Source: Alphaproteobacteria bacterium (GTDB lineage: Bacteria; Pseudomonadota; Alphaproteobacteria; UBA8366; Aestuariispiraceae). From it: 64,000 bases of DNA. Both the position numbers and the translations under genes were made by a program. Shown here one piece after another: positions 56,659 through 64,000 of the stretch (position 1 is the stretch's first letter; the number at the start of each line of letters is the position of its first letter). Location of the stretch: NCBI GenBank assembly GCA_030065235.1, contig JASJDC010000005.1:300507-364506 (forward strand). The letters run 5' to 3'. Below the pieces are notes generated by a model. It was not told the origin of the DNA, searched no databases, and worked only from the letters and a program-made list of their open reading frames with translations.

Positions 56659-59517
56659 ATGGACGATCTGCTCAGTGAGTTTCTGACCGAAACCGCAGAA
56701 AGCATGGACACGCTGGATGTCGAGCTGGTGAAGCTCGAACAAAACCCAAATGATGAGGAAATTCTCTCGAGTATTTTCAGGATGGTCCACACGATCAAGG
56801 GCACCTGTGGGTTCCTTGGTCTGCCGCGCCTGGAATCGGTGGCGCACGCATCTGAGAATGTTCTTGGCCGCATTCGGGACGGCGAGTTGACCGTTACGCC
56901 CGGCGCGGTGTCGCTGGTTCTGGAGAGCCTGGATCAGATTAAGTCCATCCTTGCTGATCTTGAAGCGACCGAGGCCGAACCCGCCGGCGACGACAGCGAC
57001 CTGATCGCGCGCTTGAACCATTTGGCCGAAACCGGCGACGTGCCGGGCGGCGACGCGGCGGGGGCGCCGCCGGCGACCAAGGACGCCGAGGAACTGGCCG
57101 CGACCGAGGCCATGATGGCCGAGATGGCGGAGATGGCGGAAGCGCCCGCCCCGCCTGAACCGGCCGCCCCGGCCCCGGCCTCTGGCAGCGCCGCTCTGGA
57201 CGCGCTGATGAACAGCGAGGAAGTCGCCGAGGATAGCGACGAATTGCAGGCCGCGTTCGACAATGCGGTCTATGAGGGCCCGGGCGATCCGATGGCCGCT
57301 TTGAAGCAGAACGCCGACACTGACACCGGGGCTTCGGTCCCCGCCGAAGCGGCGTCCGTTCCGGCGACGGTTCAGGAAAAACCGCCGGCGGCGCCTGCCA
57401 AGGAAGCCGGCAAAGACGGCGCCGACACGCCGGCGAAGAAGTCTGATGGCGGCGGCGTGGCGCAGACCATCCGCGTCAATGTCGATCTGCTCGAAAACTT
57501 GATGACCATGGTCTCCGAATTGGTGCTGACGCGGAACCAGCTGCTGCAGATTCTGCGCAGCCAAGGAGACAGCGAATTCGGCGCGCCGCTGCAACGCCTG
57601 TCGCATGTGACGACGGAGCTGCAAGAAGGCGTGATGAAGACGCGGATGCAGCCGATCGGCAACGCCTGGGCGAAGCTGCCGCGCATCATCCGCGACCTGT
57701 CGCTGGAATTGGATAAGAAGATCGATCTGCAGATGATCGGCGCCGAAACCGAACTAGACCGGCAGGTCCTGGACATCATCAAGGATCCGCTGACCCATAT
57801 GGTCAGAAACTCGGCCGACCATGGCATCGAAACCCCGGCCGAGCGGGTCGCCTCCGGGAAGCCGGAGATCGGGACGATCACGCTCAACGCCTACCATGAA
57901 GGCGGCCATATCCACATCGTGATCAGCGATGACGGCAAGGGCCTGAACATGGACCGGATCAAGGCGAAGGCCTTGGACAATGGTTTGGCGACCGAGAGCG
58001 CGCTGGAAAGCATGTCGGACCACCAGATCCAGCAGCTTATTTTCGCCGCTGGTTTCTCCACCGCCGCCGCCGTAACCAGCGTGTCCGGCCGCGGCGTCGG
58101 CATGGATGTGGTCAAGACCAACATCGACAAGATCGGCGGCACCGTTGAGTTGAAATCGGTGGAAGGGCGCGGCACGGATTTCCTGATCAAGATTCCGCTG
58201 ACCTTGGCGATCGTCTCCGCCCTGATCGTCGAATGCGCCGAGGAACGGTTCGCCATTCCGCAAATCAGCGTCGTCGAACTGGTGCGCGCCAGCGAAGACA
58301 GCGAGCACAAGATCGAATCCATCCACGGTACGCCGGTCCTGCGGCTGCGCAACCTGTTGCTGCCGTTGGTCAGTCTGCGCAAATTGCTGGATGTGCCGGA
58401 CGATGTGGCCGGCGGCCCGGGCGCGCCGGACGCGATCAGCGACGAGAATTTCATCGTCGTCGCCCAGGTCGGGACCTACTCTTTCGGCATCATCGTCGAC
58501 AAAATCTTCGACGCTGAGGAGATTGTGGTCAAACCGACCTCGACGGTGTTGCGGAATATCTCGATCTTCTCCGGCAATACCATTCTCGGCGACGGCAGCG
58601 TCATCATGATCCTCGACCCGAACGGCATCGCCCAGACCACGGGTGAGATGGCGGTCAGCGATGGGACGCAGGAAGTCTCGCATGCGATGCAGAAGACCGG
58701 AGATGAAGAGCGCGTGGCCCTGTTGCTGTTCCGCGCCCAGGACGCGGCGCCGAAAGCGGTGCCGTTGGGCTTGGTCGCCCGTCTGGAAGAGATCGATTTC
58801 GACAATGTCGAATACACGAACGGCCAGGCGATGGTTCAGTATCGCGGCTCTCTGATGCCACTGGTGCCGATCAACGCGTCCTACAGTTTCCCAGAGACCG
58901 GCAAGAAGCCGACCCTGGTCTTCACCGACCGCGAGCGCACGATGGGTTTGGTCGTCGACGAGATCCTGGATATCGTCGAGGACCGGCTGTCGGTCGAGCA
59001 CAGCGCGCGGAACGAAGGCATGATCGGCAGCGCCATCGTGGCCGGCAAGGCGACCGAGATTATCGATACCGGCTATTACCTAACCCAGGCCTTCAGCGAT
59101 TGGTTCGGGTTGGAGGGCGACGCGACCATGGATGAGTCGCGCGGCTCGCGGCGGCGGCTGCTCTTGGTCGACGACTCGTCCTTCTTCCGAAATCTGCTGA
59201 CCCCGATTCTGTCCGTCGCCGGCTATCTGGTGACGACGGTGGAATCGGCGGAGGAGGCGCTGCTGTTCCACGAGCGTGGCGACGATTTCGACGTCATCGT
59301 CAGCGATATCGAGATGCCCGGAAAAAGCGGCTTCGACCTCGTCGAGGAATTGCGCGCCGGCAGCCGTTGGGCCGATCTGCCGATCGTCGCCATGTCGTCG
59401 CATACGACGCCGGCGGCGTTGGAGCGGGGCCGAGAGGTTGGCTTCACCGACTATGTCGCGAAACATGATCGGGACGGTCTGCTGCAAACCCTGAACGAGA
59501 CGTTCGGCAAAGGCTGA
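56659..59517 (+). CDS. cheA: Chemotaxis histidine kinase CheA with C-terminal receiver
   Basis: 952 residues from ATG 56659 (GAGGA 5 nt upstream). Hpt domain with His 44 in 'RMVHTIKGTCGFLGL'; Ala/Pro linker (about 120-265); dimerisation 'IRVNVDLLENLMTMVSELVL'; ATPase 'MVRNSADHGIETPAERVASG' and 'DDGKGLNMDRIKAKALDNG', 'VSGRGVGMDVVKTNIDKIGG'; two CheW-like domains (about 515-655 and about 680-820); then a receiver (831-952) with Asp 883 in 'VSDIEMPGKSGFDLV'. A kinase with its own receiver can use it as a phosphate sink. No P2 domain is evident. Confidence 0.95.
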   Translation: MDDLLSEFLTETAESMDTLDVELVKLEQNPNDEEILSSIFRMVHTIKGTCGFLGLPRLESVAHASENVLGRIRDGELTVTPGAVSLVLESLDQIKSILADLEATEAEPAGDDSDLIARLNHLAETGDVPGGDAAGAPPATKDAEELAATEAMMAEMAEMAEAPAPPEPAAPAPASGSAALDALMNSEEVAEDSDELQAAFDNAVYEGPGDPMAALKQNADTDTGASVPAEAASVPATVQEKPPAAPAKEAGKDGADTPAKKSDGGGVAQTIRVNVDLLENLMTMVSELVLTRNQLLQILRSQGDSEFGAPLQRLSHVTTELQEGVMKTRMQPIGNAWAKLPRIIRDLSLELDKKIDLQMIGAETELDRQVLDIIKDPLTHMVRNSADHGIETPAERVASGKPEIGTITLNAYHEGGHIHIVISDDGKGLNMDRIKAKALDNGLATESALESMSDHQIQQLIFAAGFSTAAAVTSVSGRGVGMDVVKTNIDKIGGTVELKSVEGRGTDFLIKIPLTLAIVSALIVECAEERFAIPQISVVELVRASEDSEHKIESIHGTPVLRLRNLLLPLVSLRKLLDVPDDVAGGPGAPDAISDENFIVVAQVGTYSFGIIVDKIFDAEEIVVKPTSTVLRNISIFSGNTILGDGSVIMILDPNGIAQTTGEMAVSDGTQEVSHAMQKTGDEERVALLLFRAQDAAPKAVPLGLVARLEEIDFDNVEYTNGQAMVQYRGSLMPLVPINASYSFPETGKKPTLVFTDRERTMGLVVDEILDIVEDRLSVEHSARNEGMIGSAIVAGKATEIIDTGYYLTQAFSDWFGLEGDATMDESRGSRRRLLLVDDSSFFRNLLTPILSVAGYLVTTVESAEEALLFHERGDDFDVIVSDIEMPGKSGFDLVEELRAGSRWADLPIVAMSSHTTPAALERGREVGFTDYVAKHDRDGLLQTLNETFGKG

Positions 59518-59656
59518 CAGGCCGGTTGCGAACGGCGAAGCGGCGCCTTCCAGCCGCCGTCGCTGGATCGATGCAGGGAGAGTCTGGTTGCGGTCGCTGG
59601 GCCAAGACCGTAATTTTTGGATGGTGTTGCGCGGTTAGAACGGGGAGCCGTCGGTC

Positions 59657-60022
59657 ATGAAATCCTGCCTTGTCGTGGACGATTCGCGTGTGATCCGCAT
59701 GGTCGCGCGGAAAATCCTGGAAGAACTCGGCTTTGAGGTCCTGGAGGCGGAGGACGGCAAAATCGCCTTGGACGCCTGCGAGGCGAAATTGCCTGACGCG
59801 GTGCTGCTGGACTGGAACATGCCGGTGATGGACGGATTGGAGTTCCTGAAGGCGTTGCGTCAATTGCCGGGCAATGAAGCGGTCAAGGTCGTCTTCTGCA
59901 CGACTGAGAACGATCTGGCCCACATCCAGGAAGCGATCGCGTCGGGCGCCGACGAATATATCATGAAGCCCTTCGACAGCGAGATCGTGGAAAGCAAGTT
60001 CGTTCAGGTGGGTCTGCTTTAA
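59657..60022 (+). CDS. cheY: Chemotaxis response regulator CheY
   Basis: 121 residues, one receiver domain. 'CLVVDDSRVIRMVARKI' with the acidic pair Asp 8-9, phosphoacceptor Asp 52 in 'LLDWNMPVMDGLEFL', Thr 86-region 'VVFCTTENDL', and Lys in 'YIMKPFD'. CheY-P binds the flagellar switch. Its stop overlaps the cheB start by 1 nt (TAATG). The 139-bp gap after cheA has no cheW. Confidence 0.93.
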   Translation: MKSCLVVDDSRVIRMVARKILEELGFEVLEAEDGKIALDACEAKLPDAVLLDWNMPVMDGLEFLKALRQLPGNEAVKVVFCTTENDLAHIQEAIASGADEYIMKPFDSEIVESKFVQVGLL

Positions 60023-61161
60023 TGGCGAGTGCGCGTGCGATAGCGCAGTCCTCGCCGGATCAGGGCGGAGACTCGCGCATCCGTGTCATGGTGGTCGACG
60101 ACGCCCTGGTGATTCGGGGCATGTTGAGCCGCTATATCGACGACGAGGAATCGATGACCGTCGTCGCCTCGGTCGGCGACGGCGAACGGGCGCTGAAGTC
60201 GCTCGAACGGCATGATATCGATGTCGTGGTGCTGGACATCGAGATGCCGCGGATGGACGGGCTGACGGCGTTGCCCAAGATCATCGAGGCCTCGCCGGGC
60301 ACGCAAGTCTTGATGGCGTCGACCTTGACCCTGCGCAACGCCAAGGAATCGATGAAGGCGATGGAGCTGGGGGCGGCGGATTACATTCCAAAACCCTCGA
60401 GCAGCGGCGAGCTGCGCGGCGCCGACGCCTTCAAGCAAGAATTGTTGGACAAGGTCCGGACCCTGGGGCGGATCGCACGCCGCAAGAAACGCGCCCTGGG
60501 CCGCGCGACCGGCGCGGGCGCCCCGGCCAAGGCCGCGCTGGCGACGCCGGCCAAGCAAATCACGCTGCGTCCGGCCCCGCGCATCCGGCCCGAGGTCATC
60601 GCCATCGGCAGTTCGACCGGCGGTCCGCAGGCTTTGTTCCGGGTGTTGAAGGATTTGGGCGAGGGGGTGCGGCAGCCGATCATCATCACCCAGCATATGC
60701 CGCCGACCTTCACCACCATTCTGGCCGAGCATATCACCAAGGCGAGCGGCCGGCCGTGCAAGGAAGCGCAGGACGGCGATGTCCTGGAGAGCGGCAAGAT
60801 CTATGTCGCGCCCGGTGACTATCATATGCTGGTCGAGGCCGGGCCGCAGAAGCGGCTGCGCCTGAACCAGGACCCGCCGGAGAATTTCTGCCGGCCGGCG
60901 GTCGATCCGATGCTGCGCAGCGTCGCCGAGGCCTATGGCAAGAATGTGCTGGTCTTGATCCTCACCGGCATGGGCTCGGACGGCGCCAAGGGCGCGCGCT
61001 TGATCGCCGACGGCGGCGGCATGGTGATCGGCCAGGATGAGGCGACCAGCGTCGTCTGGGGCATGCCGGGCGCGGCCGCCGCGGCCGGGGTCTGTTCGGC
61101 GGTCCTGCCGCTCTCCGAGATCGGCCCGTTGGTCCAGCGCGTGGCGACGGGGGCCGGCTGA
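60022..61161 (+). CDS. cheB: Chemotaxis methylesterase CheB
   Basis: 379 residues. Receiver domain with Asp 72 ('VVVLDIEMPRMDGLTALPKI'), basic linker (about 150-185, RRKKRALGRATG), then the methylesterase with catalytic Ser 198 in 'AIGSSTGGPQALF', His 225 in 'ITQHMPPTF', and Asp in 'LTGMGSDGAKGA'. It removes methyl groups from chemoreceptors and is switched on by CheA. Overlaps cheR by 1 nt (GATG). Confidence 0.95.
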   Translation: MASARAIAQSSPDQGGDSRIRVMVVDDALVIRGMLSRYIDDEESMTVVASVGDGERALKSLERHDIDVVVLDIEMPRMDGLTALPKIIEASPGTQVLMASTLTLRNAKESMKAMELGAADYIPKPSSSGELRGADAFKQELLDKVRTLGRIARRKKRALGRATGAGAPAKAALATPAKQITLRPAPRIRPEVIAIGSSTGGPQALFRVLKDLGEGVRQPIIITQHMPPTFTTILAEHITKASGRPCKEAQDGDVLESGKIYVAPGDYHMLVEAGPQKRLRLNQDPPENFCRPAVDPMLRSVAEAYGKNVLVLILTGMGSDGAKGARLIADGGGMVIGQDEATSVVWGMPGAAAAAGVCSAVLPLSEIGPLVQRVATGAG

Positions 61162-61994
61162 TGCGGGTCGAAGATTTCGATATCCTCTCGAAGACCGTGC
61201 GCGAACGGTCGGGCCTGGTCCTGTCCAAGGACAAATCCTACCTGCTCGAAACGCGGCTGATGCCGGTCGCCCGCAAACATGGGTTGCAAGGTCTGGAGGA
61301 GCTGTCCGACCGCGTCCGCAAGCGCGACGAAGGCCTGATCGGCGATGTCACCGAGGCGATGACGACCAACGAGTCGCTGTTCTTCCGCGACAACAAGCCG
61401 TTCGACCAATTCAAGTCCGTCGTGCTGCCCGGCCTGATGCAGGCCCGCGCCGCCCAGAAACGCATCCGGATCTGGAGCGCCGCCTGTTCCAGCGGCCAAG
61501 AGCCCTATTCGCTCAGCATGCTGATCAAGGAGGAAGGCGCGAAGCTCGCCGGTTGGAGTTTCGACATCATCGCCACCGACATTTCGATGGAGATGATCAA
61601 CAAGGCCAAGGCCGGGCTCTACACCCAATTCGAGGTGCAGCGCGGCCTGCCGATCACGCTGTTGATCAAGTATTTCAAGCAGAATGGCGACAAATGGCAA
61701 TTGGACCCGGCGGTCCGTTCGATGGTGCAGTACAAGTATTTCAACCTCTTGGAATCCGCCCGCACCCTGGGCCAGTTCGACATCGTCTTCTGCCGCAACG
61801 TCCTGATCTATTTCGATCAGGAGACCAAGGGCAAGGTCCTCGACGGCATCGCCGAAATGATGCCGCCGGACGGCATGCTCTATCTCGGCGGCGCCGAAAC
61901 CGTCCTCGGCATCACCGAAAAATTCGCCCCCGTCCCCGGCCACCGTGGCATGTACCAACTGAAGGGCGGCTCCCCCGCGATTGTTGAGGGGTGA
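61161..61994 (+). CDS. cheR: Chemotaxis methyltransferase CheR
   Basis: 277 residues. N-terminal helical domain 'FDILSKTVRERSGLVLSKDK', then the SAM fold: 'TTNESLFFRDNKPFDQFK', 'RIWSAACSSGQEPYSLSMLI', 'ATDISMEMINKAKAGLYTQF', 'FDIVFCRNVLIYFDQETKGK'. It methylates chemoreceptor glutamates using SAM. Last gene of cheA-Y-B-R. No receptor or flagellar genes are in the window. Confidence 0.95.
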   Translation: MRVEDFDILSKTVRERSGLVLSKDKSYLLETRLMPVARKHGLQGLEELSDRVRKRDEGLIGDVTEAMTTNESLFFRDNKPFDQFKSVVLPGLMQARAAQKRIRIWSAACSSGQEPYSLSMLIKEEGAKLAGWSFDIIATDISMEMINKAKAGLYTQFEVQRGLPITLLIKYFKQNGDKWQLDPAVRSMVQYKYFNLLESARTLGQFDIVFCRNVLIYFDQETKGKVLDGIAEMMPPDGMLYLGGAETVLGITEKFAPVPGHRGMYQLKGGSPAIVEG

Positions 61995-62278
61995 GGGGGG
62001 AATAGAGGCGCATGAGGCTGCGCCACGCCTTTAGTGGGGCTCTTCTGAGTCGCGGGGCAGAAACATGGGTGGCGGAACACTGCACTTCGCGGGCAACGAC
62101 AGTCCACCAAATCCCAGGAATAGACGCATAGTGCGCATTGGAAGTGCGGCCATAGCGCAGCCGCCAGGTTGGCTCGTAAGCCATCAAAAAGCCTCGCAGC
62201 ATAGCACTTCGAATTGTATTGAAAAACGGCCCTGCAAAAGGGAGTATTGCTTCCTCTTGTTAGCGTGGGGGCTGCGGA
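61995..62278. other. Spacer between che operon and Zorya locus
   Basis: 284 bp. Composition falls from backbone to lower GC about half-way, marking the left end of the defence locus. A weak promoter-like pair TTGAAA (62219-62224), 18 nt, AGTATT (62243-62248) lies 31 bp before the zorA ATG. No gene of note. Confidence 0.4.
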
Positions 62279-63793
62279 ATGGTCGAATCGGTCGAGCGAA
62301 TGATGGTCGCGCTTTGGGAAAACGACGTCAGCAGGGTATTTTCAATTGCTATTTTCGTCTACTTTGCATTTGCAATACTGTCCGCCAACACGATCAGTAA
62401 GCGAATACAGGCGCTAGTCTCCACGGCGCCGGGAGCGATGACATCGTTAGGCATTCTTGGGACCTTTTTTGGGATTTTTGTTGGCCTGCTTGATTTTGAC
62501 ATTCGGGCGATCGACCGATCTGTTCCCGATCTCCTTGAAGGCCTAAAGGTCGCCTTCGGAACGTCCATACTGGGTTTGTTCGCTGCAGTTACATATAGAA
62601 TTGCAAATCCATTGATAACGCGTGCAAAGGTCCAGCAAGAAAACGCAACGGTTGAGGACATTGTTCTGCAACTTCAGCAACTCAACGAGAAGGTCGACGC
62701 TGCGGGCGTCGACAATACTCGACACCTTCAAGAACTCCGGGATGCTTTGACCGACGATAAGGACACAAGCCTTGTTGGTCAGATGCAAAGGCTCCGTGGA
62801 GCCGTATCGGATTTAGAGGCGTCATTGCGTAAAGGATTTGACGAACAAATCAGTGAATTCAAGAATTTCGCCGAACAGATGTCCAAAGCCTTTTCAGAAG
62901 CGATCATCGACGAATTGAAGGCTGTGATTCGAGAATTTAACGAGAAGATATCTGAACAGTTTGGAGAAAACTTTAAACAGCTAAACCTCGCGGTTGGTCG
63001 ACTGGTTGATTGGCAAGAGCAATATCGCCAACAGATGGATGAACTAATGTCGGCCATGGATGCGGCGGTTCTCGGCCTACAGGGGGCACGAGACTCCCTA
63101 CATGAAATTGAGAAGTCTGCGTCCAATATTCCACAATCAGTCGCGCAAATGCGGGAAGCAAATGATCTTCTGGGCGCTCAACTCGAGGAATTACTCGGCC
63201 ATTTGGGTTCCTTCGCCGAGATTCGGGAAAAGGCAGTTAGCGCTTTTCCAGAGATACAGGCGAATATAGAGCAACTGACATCGAATCTGCAGAGCGCTGC
63301 GGCTGATCAATCAAAGGCGATAAAGGCCATGACGGGCGAAGGTGAAGCGCTCGTTTCGAACATGCGTAACGCTTCGGAGTCGATATCGCTGGGTTTCGAT
63401 GATCTCCGCGCTCGCACTGAAGCGACCGTGACGGATGTTAGCGAACAGGTTCTGCGCATCACAAAGGAGATGGCTCATGCGACAGAGTCCGCAGGGCGTG
63501 AAGTCCATAGCATGGTTCAGGACTCAATGGCTGAACAGCGTCAAACACAGCGCGAAATGCTCGATGGTCTGCAAACTTCGTTCAATGACACGATCTCAAG
63601 CGCGACGAAGCAAATGAACGAGGCGATCGTTCAATTGGATCAAGCAATGCAAGATGAGATCGAATCTGTCGTTCGTTCTATGGCTGAGAATCTGTCCGGC
63701 GTCTCCGAGAAATTTGTCGCTGACTATAATCCTCTACTCGCAAACATGCGCCGGATCGTGGAGATGAGTGAAGAAGCGAAGCGGCATGTCTAG
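62279..63793 (+). CDS. zorA: ZorA, MotA-like membrane motor protein of a Zorya defence system
   Basis: 504 residues. Three membrane segments in the first 115 residues (about 19-37 'VFSIAIFVYFAFAILSA'; 52-72 'MTSLGILGTFFGIFVGLL'; 88-108 'LKVAFGTSILGLFAAVTYRI') with the MotA/ExbB proton-channel pattern, then about 380 residues of almost unbroken amphipathic helix. MotA stators have no such tail; ZorA does, forming a long cytoplasmic rod that senses phage and signals to effector nucleases. zorB overlaps by 8 bp. Lower GC than the che genes next door supports transfer. Confidence 0.85.
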   Translation: MVESVERMMVALWENDVSRVFSIAIFVYFAFAILSANTISKRIQALVSTAPGAMTSLGILGTFFGIFVGLLDFDIRAIDRSVPDLLEGLKVAFGTSILGLFAAVTYRIANPLITRAKVQQENATVEDIVLQLQQLNEKVDAAGVDNTRHLQELRDALTDDKDTSLVGQMQRLRGAVSDLEASLRKGFDEQISEFKNFAEQMSKAFSEAIIDELKAVIREFNEKISEQFGENFKQLNLAVGRLVDWQEQYRQQMDELMSAMDAAVLGLQGARDSLHEIEKSASNIPQSVAQMREANDLLGAQLEELLGHLGSFAEIREKAVSAFPEIQANIEQLTSNLQSAAADQSKAIKAMTGEGEALVSNMRNASESISLGFDDLRARTEATVTDVSEQVLRITKEMAHATESAGREVHSMVQDSMAEQRQTQREMLDGLQTSFNDTISSATKQMNEAIVQLDQAMQDEIESVVRSMAENLSGVSEKFVADYNPLLANMRRIVEMSEEAKRHV

Positions 63794-63871
63794 CGCCCTG
63801 AAATCGTCGAGGCGCGACCAGGAAGAGAGCTGGATCTCAGTCTCTGACCTCATGGCTGGCCTTATGATGGT
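63786..63871 (+). pseudogene. zorB: zorB, truncated by an IS3-family element
   Basis: From ATG 63786 (8-bp overlap with zorA) the frame gives 29 native codons ending in 'SWISVSDLMAGLMMV', the conserved entry to the single MotB-like membrane helix of ZorB. After this the frame runs into the IS end (TGACCTGATCCCC) and stops at 63906-63908. The peptidoglycan-binding domain is therefore separated or lost, so the motor cannot be complete unless the rest of zorB is intact beyond the IS and the element excises. Confidence 0.8.
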
Positions 63872-64000
63872 TGACCTGATCCCCTGTTTATCCTCATTCA
63901 GAAGTTAGCTCTGTTCAGGTTTTGATCCTCGACGGACCGGGTTGCATATTCCTTTGGGGTGAGCCCGTGCAGGCTCGAATGCGGTCGTTCATGGTTATAG
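63872..64000 (-). mobile_element. IS3-family insertion sequence, right end (partial)
   Basis: The element end is TGACCTGATCCCCTG at 63872, starting with the TG typical for IS3-family termini. Inside it, on the minus strand, the last codons of an IS3 OrfB integrase run off the window. It sits in the zorB membrane-helix codons. The other end and the target-site duplication are outside the window. Confidence 0.8.
63898..64000 (-). CDS. IS3-family transposase OrfB, C-terminal end (partial)
   Basis: Minus-strand reading gives 'YNHERPHSSLHGLTPKEYA' followed by 'TRSVEDQNLNRANF' and a TGA at 63900-63898. The YNxxRPHSSL-x2-LTPxE(Y/F) stretch is the hallmark C-terminus of the DDE integrase of IS3 elements, after the catalytic Glu. 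The 5' part is outside the window. Confidence 0.85.
   Translation of the reverse strand, partial: YNHERPHSSLHGLTPKEYATRSVEDQNLNRANF

Noticed and set aside
62065..62400. 111-codon frame before zorA
   Set aside because: No ribosome site, overlaps the zorA start out of frame, and shows no protein-like pattern.
62279..63793. Flagellar MotA
   Set aside because: Nearby che genes suggest it, but length, three-span form and about 380-residue helical tail do not fit MotA; the overlapping next gene starts like ZorB.

Overview
The window comes from a high-GC alphaproteobacterium. ChpT-type histidine phosphotransferase, a DUF3553 protein, a MaeB malic enzyme/phosphotransacetylase fusion and codon use all fit. 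The order cannot be fixed from the sequence; a Rhodospirillales-like marine or soil bacterium is plausible.

Region 1 (about 1-28,950) is most of a lambda-like siphovirus prophage. Its left end, with any integrase and repressor, lies outside the window. The early part holds a CII-like regulator, a HigBA/RelE-type toxin-antitoxin pair, a CHC2-Toprim primase, a reverse-strand DUF4145 cargo gene, two DNA methyltransferases, a PP-loop PAPS-reductase-like ATPase and a P4/D5-type helicase, followed by an iteron-like repeat array that may be the phage origin. The late part runs terminase (Nu1/gpA type), gpW-position protein, portal, protease-capsid fusion, head-tail connectors, tail tube, tail chaperones with a canonical slippery heptamer, tape measure, tail fibre, lysis genes, then the NlpC/P60 and J-type tail-tip proteins.

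Region 2 (about 29,000-32,430) is low-GC cargo on the minus strand at the prophage edge: a pentapeptide-repeat membrane protein, a small winged-helix-like protein, and a defence-type reverse transcriptase. The RT is preceded by a promoter-like sequence and a roughly 260-nt leader with three strong stem-loops, which looks like the non-coding RNA of a DRT system. The RT frame carries one in-frame amber codon 22 codons after its YSDD motif.

Region 3 (about 32,480-55,600) is mostly chromosomal metabolism. It contains PPK2, a LysR gene divergent from an SbtA/SbtB-like bicarbonate transporter pair, a truncated autotransporter translationally coupled to an HExxH-type peptide hydroxylase-like protein, a CaiB-type CoA transferase, MaeB, MgtE, a DUF364 protein, an M20 peptidase, a K+ channel, a LysR/MFS divergent pair, and a two-subunit NAD-linked formate dehydrogenase (FdhA, and FdhB with fused NuoE and NuoF parts). 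The two fdh genes are separated by an opposite-strand cassette of two Cys-rich secreted proteins and an SCO1 protein.

Region 4 (55,600-62,000) is signalling: ChpT, then cheA (with C-terminal receiver), cheY, cheB and cheR in one operon. Region 5 (62,000-64,000) starts a Zorya anti-phage system. ZorA is intact, but zorB is cut after 29 codons by the end of an IS3-family element whose transposase runs off the window.

The most unusual parts are the RT/ncRNA unit, the interrupted Zorya locus, the autotransporter/HExxH pair and several recoding or nested-start signals in the prophage. All family assignments are by reading motifs; no database search was run.
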